Of a DNA stretch of 64,000 nucleotides, positions 61,437-64,000 are shown in pieces (the stretch's first letter is position 1; every line of letters starts with the position of its first letter). Location: NCBI RefSeq assembly GCF_000317305.3, contig NC_023036.2, positions 1,860,001 through 1,924,000 of the forward strand, in the 5' to 3' direction. A model generated the notes under the pieces. The model worked only from the letters and a program-made list of their open reading frames with translations. It was not told where the DNA came from and did no database searches. Source of the DNA: Mycolicibacterium neoaurum VKM Ac-1815D (GTDB lineage Bacteria > Actinomycetota > Actinomycetes > Mycobacteriales > Mycobacteriaceae). Both the position numbers and the translations under genes were made by a program.

Positions 61437-61522
61437 TGTTCGGCATCATGACAGCAGATGGCCACGCGGTTGGCAAGACCGCGCTCCGATCTCCGATCTG
61501 ATCACCGAGGGGTGTCCACCGG

Positions 61523-62203
61523 TCAGCCGCGCGTGTTGATCACTTGCTCGGCGACGTCGGCCAGTTTGATATTGCTGTCCTGGGACAGCTTGCGCAGCAA
61601 GGAAAAAGCCTGCACGTCATCGACCTTGAAGCGTTCCATGATGATCCCCTTGGCCTGCCCGATGCGGTCGCGGCTGGCGACCGCCGACTCGAGCTCCTCA
61701 CTCTGGCGGCTTGAAAGGATTGCCGCGGCGGCATGGGCGGCCAACACCATGCCCGTGGTCTCGGCGCGGGCGGTCCAGACGTTGGGGTGAAAGCTGAAGA
61801 GATTCAGTGCTCCCGCCGTGCGGTTGGCGGTGTATAGCTTGAAGGACAGGCCGCTGCGCACGCCGTACTGCAGGGCCGCCGGTGAATACTTCGGCCAGCG
61901 TGGCTCGTCGCGGAAGTCGTCGGTGCGCACCACGATGTCATCCAGCGCCGCCTGCATGCAGGGTCCCTCGCCGAAGGTGACCTGTAGCTCGTCGAGCTTG
62001 TTGGGCAGGTCGCTGGTGGTTGCCAGCGACTCGTAGGTCGAGTTCTTGCCGATCAGCAGGATTCCCGCGGTGTCGGCCTCCGGGATCAACTCGATGGCCG
62101 CTGACGTGACATCGCGCAGCACGTCCTCGACACTCTGCAGAGCGACGGCACGGGCCAGCTCGGCCATCCGATGGGCCAGGTCGCCATGGGAGTCAAACGT
62201 CAT
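61523..62203 (-). CDS. GAF-ANTAR RNA-binding antiterminator (second)
   Basis: This 226-residue protein has a GAF domain (AIELIPEADTAGILLIGKNS, LSFKLYTANRTAGALNLFSF) and ANTAR domain (SRDRIGQAKGIIMERFKVDD, then VQAFSLLRKLSQDSNIKLAD). The ANTAR part is nearly the same as that of the protein at 51236, so both may target the same type of RNA hairpin while sensing different signals. It lies upstream of the phosphotransferase-like gene on the same strand, with about 125 bases between. Confidence 0.9.
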   Translation of the reverse strand: MTFDSHGDLAHRMAELARAVALQSVEDVLRDVTSAAIELIPEADTAGILLIGKNSTYESLATTSDLPNKLDELQVTFGEGPCMQAALDDIVVRTDDFRDEPRWPKYSPAALQYGVRSGLSFKLYTANRTAGALNLFSFHPNVWTARAETTGMVLAAHAAAAILSSRQSEELESAVASRDRIGQAKGIIMERFKVDDVQAFSLLRKLSQDSNIKLADVAEQVINTRG

Positions 62204-62520
62204 TCCGCCACCCTAGAAGGGTGCGGCGTCCAGGTACAGTTTGGTCCCACCCGTGTGCGGGTAACGCGACCTCAGTGTCGGTGATGACAGGCTGCGTGAT
62301 CTCGGCACGAGGTGGGCTCGGGTTTGGTCGGCAGCCGCGTTAAGAAGTCAGCGGGACCAGAGTCTCACCGTTGCGCTCAGATCGTTCCCGCCCTCATCGC
62401 TCCGCGGCCAAGGTGTTTCGGCGGAGCGCGGACAGCATTCGGCCAAACTGGCGGCCCCGTCGTGGTCCAATGGCGGCAGGGCTGCCGTACCACCTGGGCC
62501 GGCAGAGGGGAGAGTCTGCT
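62204..62520. other. intergenic region between divergent signalling genes
   Basis: The region carries the promoters of the GAF-ANTAR gene (minus) and the GGDEF gene (plus). A plus frame extends from 62371 but its N-terminal part lacks support. No SigF-type promoter with correct spacing was found here. Confidence 0.4.
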
Positions 62521-63612
62521 GTGGGCGATGCCGGTGCGGTCGCCACGTTCGGACGATGGTGGCGACAACCCGGCCGCTATGACTGGCTCGTCGAGCTGGT
62601 GCAGGACAGTGGCTATGGACGGCTCGCCCGATTGGGCGTCGGGGCGTCCTGCGTCGCCATCGGGGCGTGGCCGGTACTGATGGCATTCAGCGACCAGGGC
62701 GTTGTATCGCCCGTCATCCGCATCGTGACCATATTGTGCGGTGTGCTGGCAATCTTGCTCGGCTGGTGGTGGTTTGCCGGGTGGCCCACCTACCAGCAGT
62801 CAAGGTTCATAGTCATCGTCCTGAACGCCAGCATCGCCCTCACGTGCGTGCTGTATGTACTCGACGACAGTCCCGTCACCGGGACGCTGGCGTTCGCGCT
62901 CACCGCCACGTATGTGGCCGGCCTACACACGCTGCCGCATCTGACGATCGTGTTGGGGTTGGCCACGGTGCCGATCGTCCTGCGTATCGTTTCAGAGGCG
63001 CTGGCGGGCGACCTCTATGAAGGATTGGCCGACGGTCTGCTGCGGCTGACCGCGGTGACGGTGGTGCCGATCACCCTGCGCCTGTTGTTGCAACTGCTCA
63101 GCGACGCGGCCGTCGACTCCGATATCGATCCGTTGACGGGACTGGCGAATCGGCGCGGTCTGTTGCGATCGGTCGGCCAGCTCGTGGGGACCGCGGCAGA
63201 CGGCGGTCGCCTCCAGATTTCCCTGACGATGCTCGATATCGACAATTTCAAGGCGATCAACGACACCCATGGACATGCCACCGGGGACGGCGTGCTGGTG
63301 ACGCTGTCCCGGTTGATGCGCATGAACTGTGCCGACCATGCGGTGATCGCGCGCGTCGGCGGTGAGGAGTTCGCGATCGTGGCGATCGGACCCATCGATG
63401 ATGCGGTGGTGGTGGCCGAGCGGCTGTGCGGCCAGTTCCATCGGGCTCCGGCCCGCTTCACCGTCAGCATCGGCATTGCAGGCGCCGCGCTCCAGCACGG
63501 CGCACCCGTCGACACCATCGCGCTCACCGAACAGCTTCTCGATGCCGCCGACCGGGCGATGTACAGCGCCAAGCGCGCCGGCGGTGACCGAGTTCAGATC
63601 GCAGTCGGATGA
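62521..63612 (+). CDS. membrane-bound GGDEF diguanylate cyclase
   Basis: The GTG at 62521 has ribosome site AGGGGAGAG, giving 363 residues. About six membrane helices (LARLGVGASCVAIGAWPVLM, IVTILCGVLAILLGWWWFAG, FIVIVLNASIALTCVLYVLD) precede the GGDEF domain. The latter has DPLTGLANRRGLLRSV, DIDNFKAINDTHGHATGDGV and catalytic ARVGGEEFAIVAIG. The motif GGEEF is active in the family. It synthesises c-di-GMP under control of an unknown membrane-sensed signal. A second cyclase and an EAL protein are in the same window. Confidence 0.9.
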   Translation: MGDAGAVATFGRWWRQPGRYDWLVELVQDSGYGRLARLGVGASCVAIGAWPVLMAFSDQGVVSPVIRIVTILCGVLAILLGWWWFAGWPTYQQSRFIVIVLNASIALTCVLYVLDDSPVTGTLAFALTATYVAGLHTLPHLTIVLGLATVPIVLRIVSEALAGDLYEGLADGLLRLTAVTVVPITLRLLLQLLSDAAVDSDIDPLTGLANRRGLLRSVGQLVGTAADGGRLQISLTMLDIDNFKAINDTHGHATGDGVLVTLSRLMRMNCADHAVIARVGGEEFAIVAIGPIDDAVVVAERLCGQFHRAPARFTVSIGIAGAALQHGAPVDTIALTEQLLDAADRAMYSAKRAGGDRVQIAVG

Positions 63613-63687
63613 ACCGCAGGTGAGGATGGGGCGGTGAGCGGGTACTCCTGAGCCGCGGCAGCGGGTCGCGTGGTGGGGAGGATCGCG

Positions 63688-64000
63688 ATGCTGGGTTGGC
63701 TGGACCGTGTGCAACAGCGCAGCCGCGCTGCCGGATTCGCGATCGCGGTGGTCTACAAGTATGTCGATGACCAGGCCAATTATCTGGCCGCGCTGATCAC
63801 CTATTACACCTTCGTCTCGCTCTTCCCGGTCCTGATGCTGCTCACCACGGCACTCGGGGTCGTCCTGCGCGATCGGCCGCAGTGGCGTGATCAGATCGTC
63901 GACTCCGCCATCAGCCAGTTTCCGCTGCTGGGGGACCAGATGAGCGAACCCAATGCACTCAGCGGCGGCACCACGGCCGTCGTCGTCGGCATCATCGGCG
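63688..64000 (+). CDS. YihY/BrkB-family membrane protein, 5' part
   Basis: The ATG at 63688 follows a ribosome site (GGGGAGG). The visible 104 residues begin MLGWLDRVQQRSRAAGFAIA and include YKYVDDQANYLAALITYYTF and VSLFPVLMLLTTALGVVL. This is the first membrane helix of the YihY/BrkB (UPF0761-type) family, whose members have about six helices and unknown transport function. The gene continues beyond the window. Confidence 0.88.
   Translation, partial: MLGWLDRVQQRSRAAGFAIAVVYKYVDDQANYLAALITYYTFVSLFPVLMLLTTALGVVLRDRPQWRDQIVDSAISQFPLLGDQMSEPNALSGGTTAVVVGIIG

Noticed and set aside
61398-61470. Rifamycin-associated element upstream of the phosphotransferase-like gene
   Set aside because: I looked for the GC-rich RAE inverted repeat known from actinomycete rifamycin genes and saw only the AT-rich TetR-type palindrome.

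Overview
The window is high-GC actinobacterial DNA and almost certainly comes from a fast-growing mycobacterium (Mycolicibacterium-like). The evidence is the combination of a secreted PE-PPE-domain hydrolase, a cutinase-like esterase, an LCP cell-wall ligase with a LytR_C tail, a hemophore-related small secreted protein, a SigF-type sigma factor with its own GTTx-N16-GGGTA promoter, and ANTAR regulators. It splits into an accessory island (about 1-18,440) and ordinary chromosome (about 18,500-64,000).

Accessory island. The left edge is the body of a MobF (TrwC/TraA-type) conjugative relaxase-helicase that runs off the window, followed by small plasmid-type genes. From 4.9 to 11.3 kb is a defence cluster: a truncated TcmP-like gene, a TIGR02391 HEPN-type protein, a nucleotidyltransferase overlapping a PPP-type phosphatase, a DUF4062-TPR protein and a Shedu nuclease. 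At 11.6-13.7 kb a decayed tRNA-Met 3' end (an att core) faces the C-terminal remnant of a large serine integrase. The two are separated by a doubly disabled IS481-family element with a 13-bp target duplication. From 14.3 to 18.4 kb lie a small basic protein, an HNH endonuclease, a complete low-GC Gabija pair (gajA-gajB), a small HTH protein and a solo IS terminus. That terminus repeats the left end of the IS in direct orientation, so the module at 11.7-18.4 kb is bracketed by direct repeats.

Chromosomal part. 18.5-25 kb holds envelope and secreted functions (LCP ligase, PE-PPE hydrolase, cutinase) and a TetR/quinone-oxidoreductase divergent pair. 25-30.2 kb holds a LysR-linked operon that looks like organosulfur use (SfnB-type monooxygenase, MetE-like protein, SatP-type carrier) beside an IPNS-like oxygenase. 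33.9-40.8 kb holds mmsA and an iron alcohol dehydrogenase divergent from a LysR gene, then an NCS1 permease and an amidase. A shared CTGCAWWWATGCACG-type motif upstream of both units suggests one regulon, possibly pyrimidine or amide catabolism feeding malonate or methylmalonate semialdehyde. 45.3-49.3 kb is a LacI-regulated symporter plus HDAC-like (acetylpolyamine-type) deacetylase operon with a perfect 18-bp operator.

49.9-62.2 kb is a general stress-signalling block: sigF, a tiny zinc-ribbon gene, two GAF-ANTAR regulators, two STAS anti-anti-sigma proteins, an RsbW-like kinase, a GAF-SpoIIE phosphatase, and a 1394-residue protein fusing histidine kinase, receiver, PAS, GAF, PP2C and anti-sigma kinase. 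SigF-type promoters lie before both sigF and the 1394-residue gene. A rifampin-phosphotransferase-like enzyme sits in this block. Cyclic-di-GMP enzymes (two GGDEF, one EAL) are scattered through 31-63.6 kb, and the window ends inside a YihY/BrkB membrane protein gene.

No functional tRNA, rRNA or CRISPR array was found. All family names come from motif recognition by eye, without database searches.
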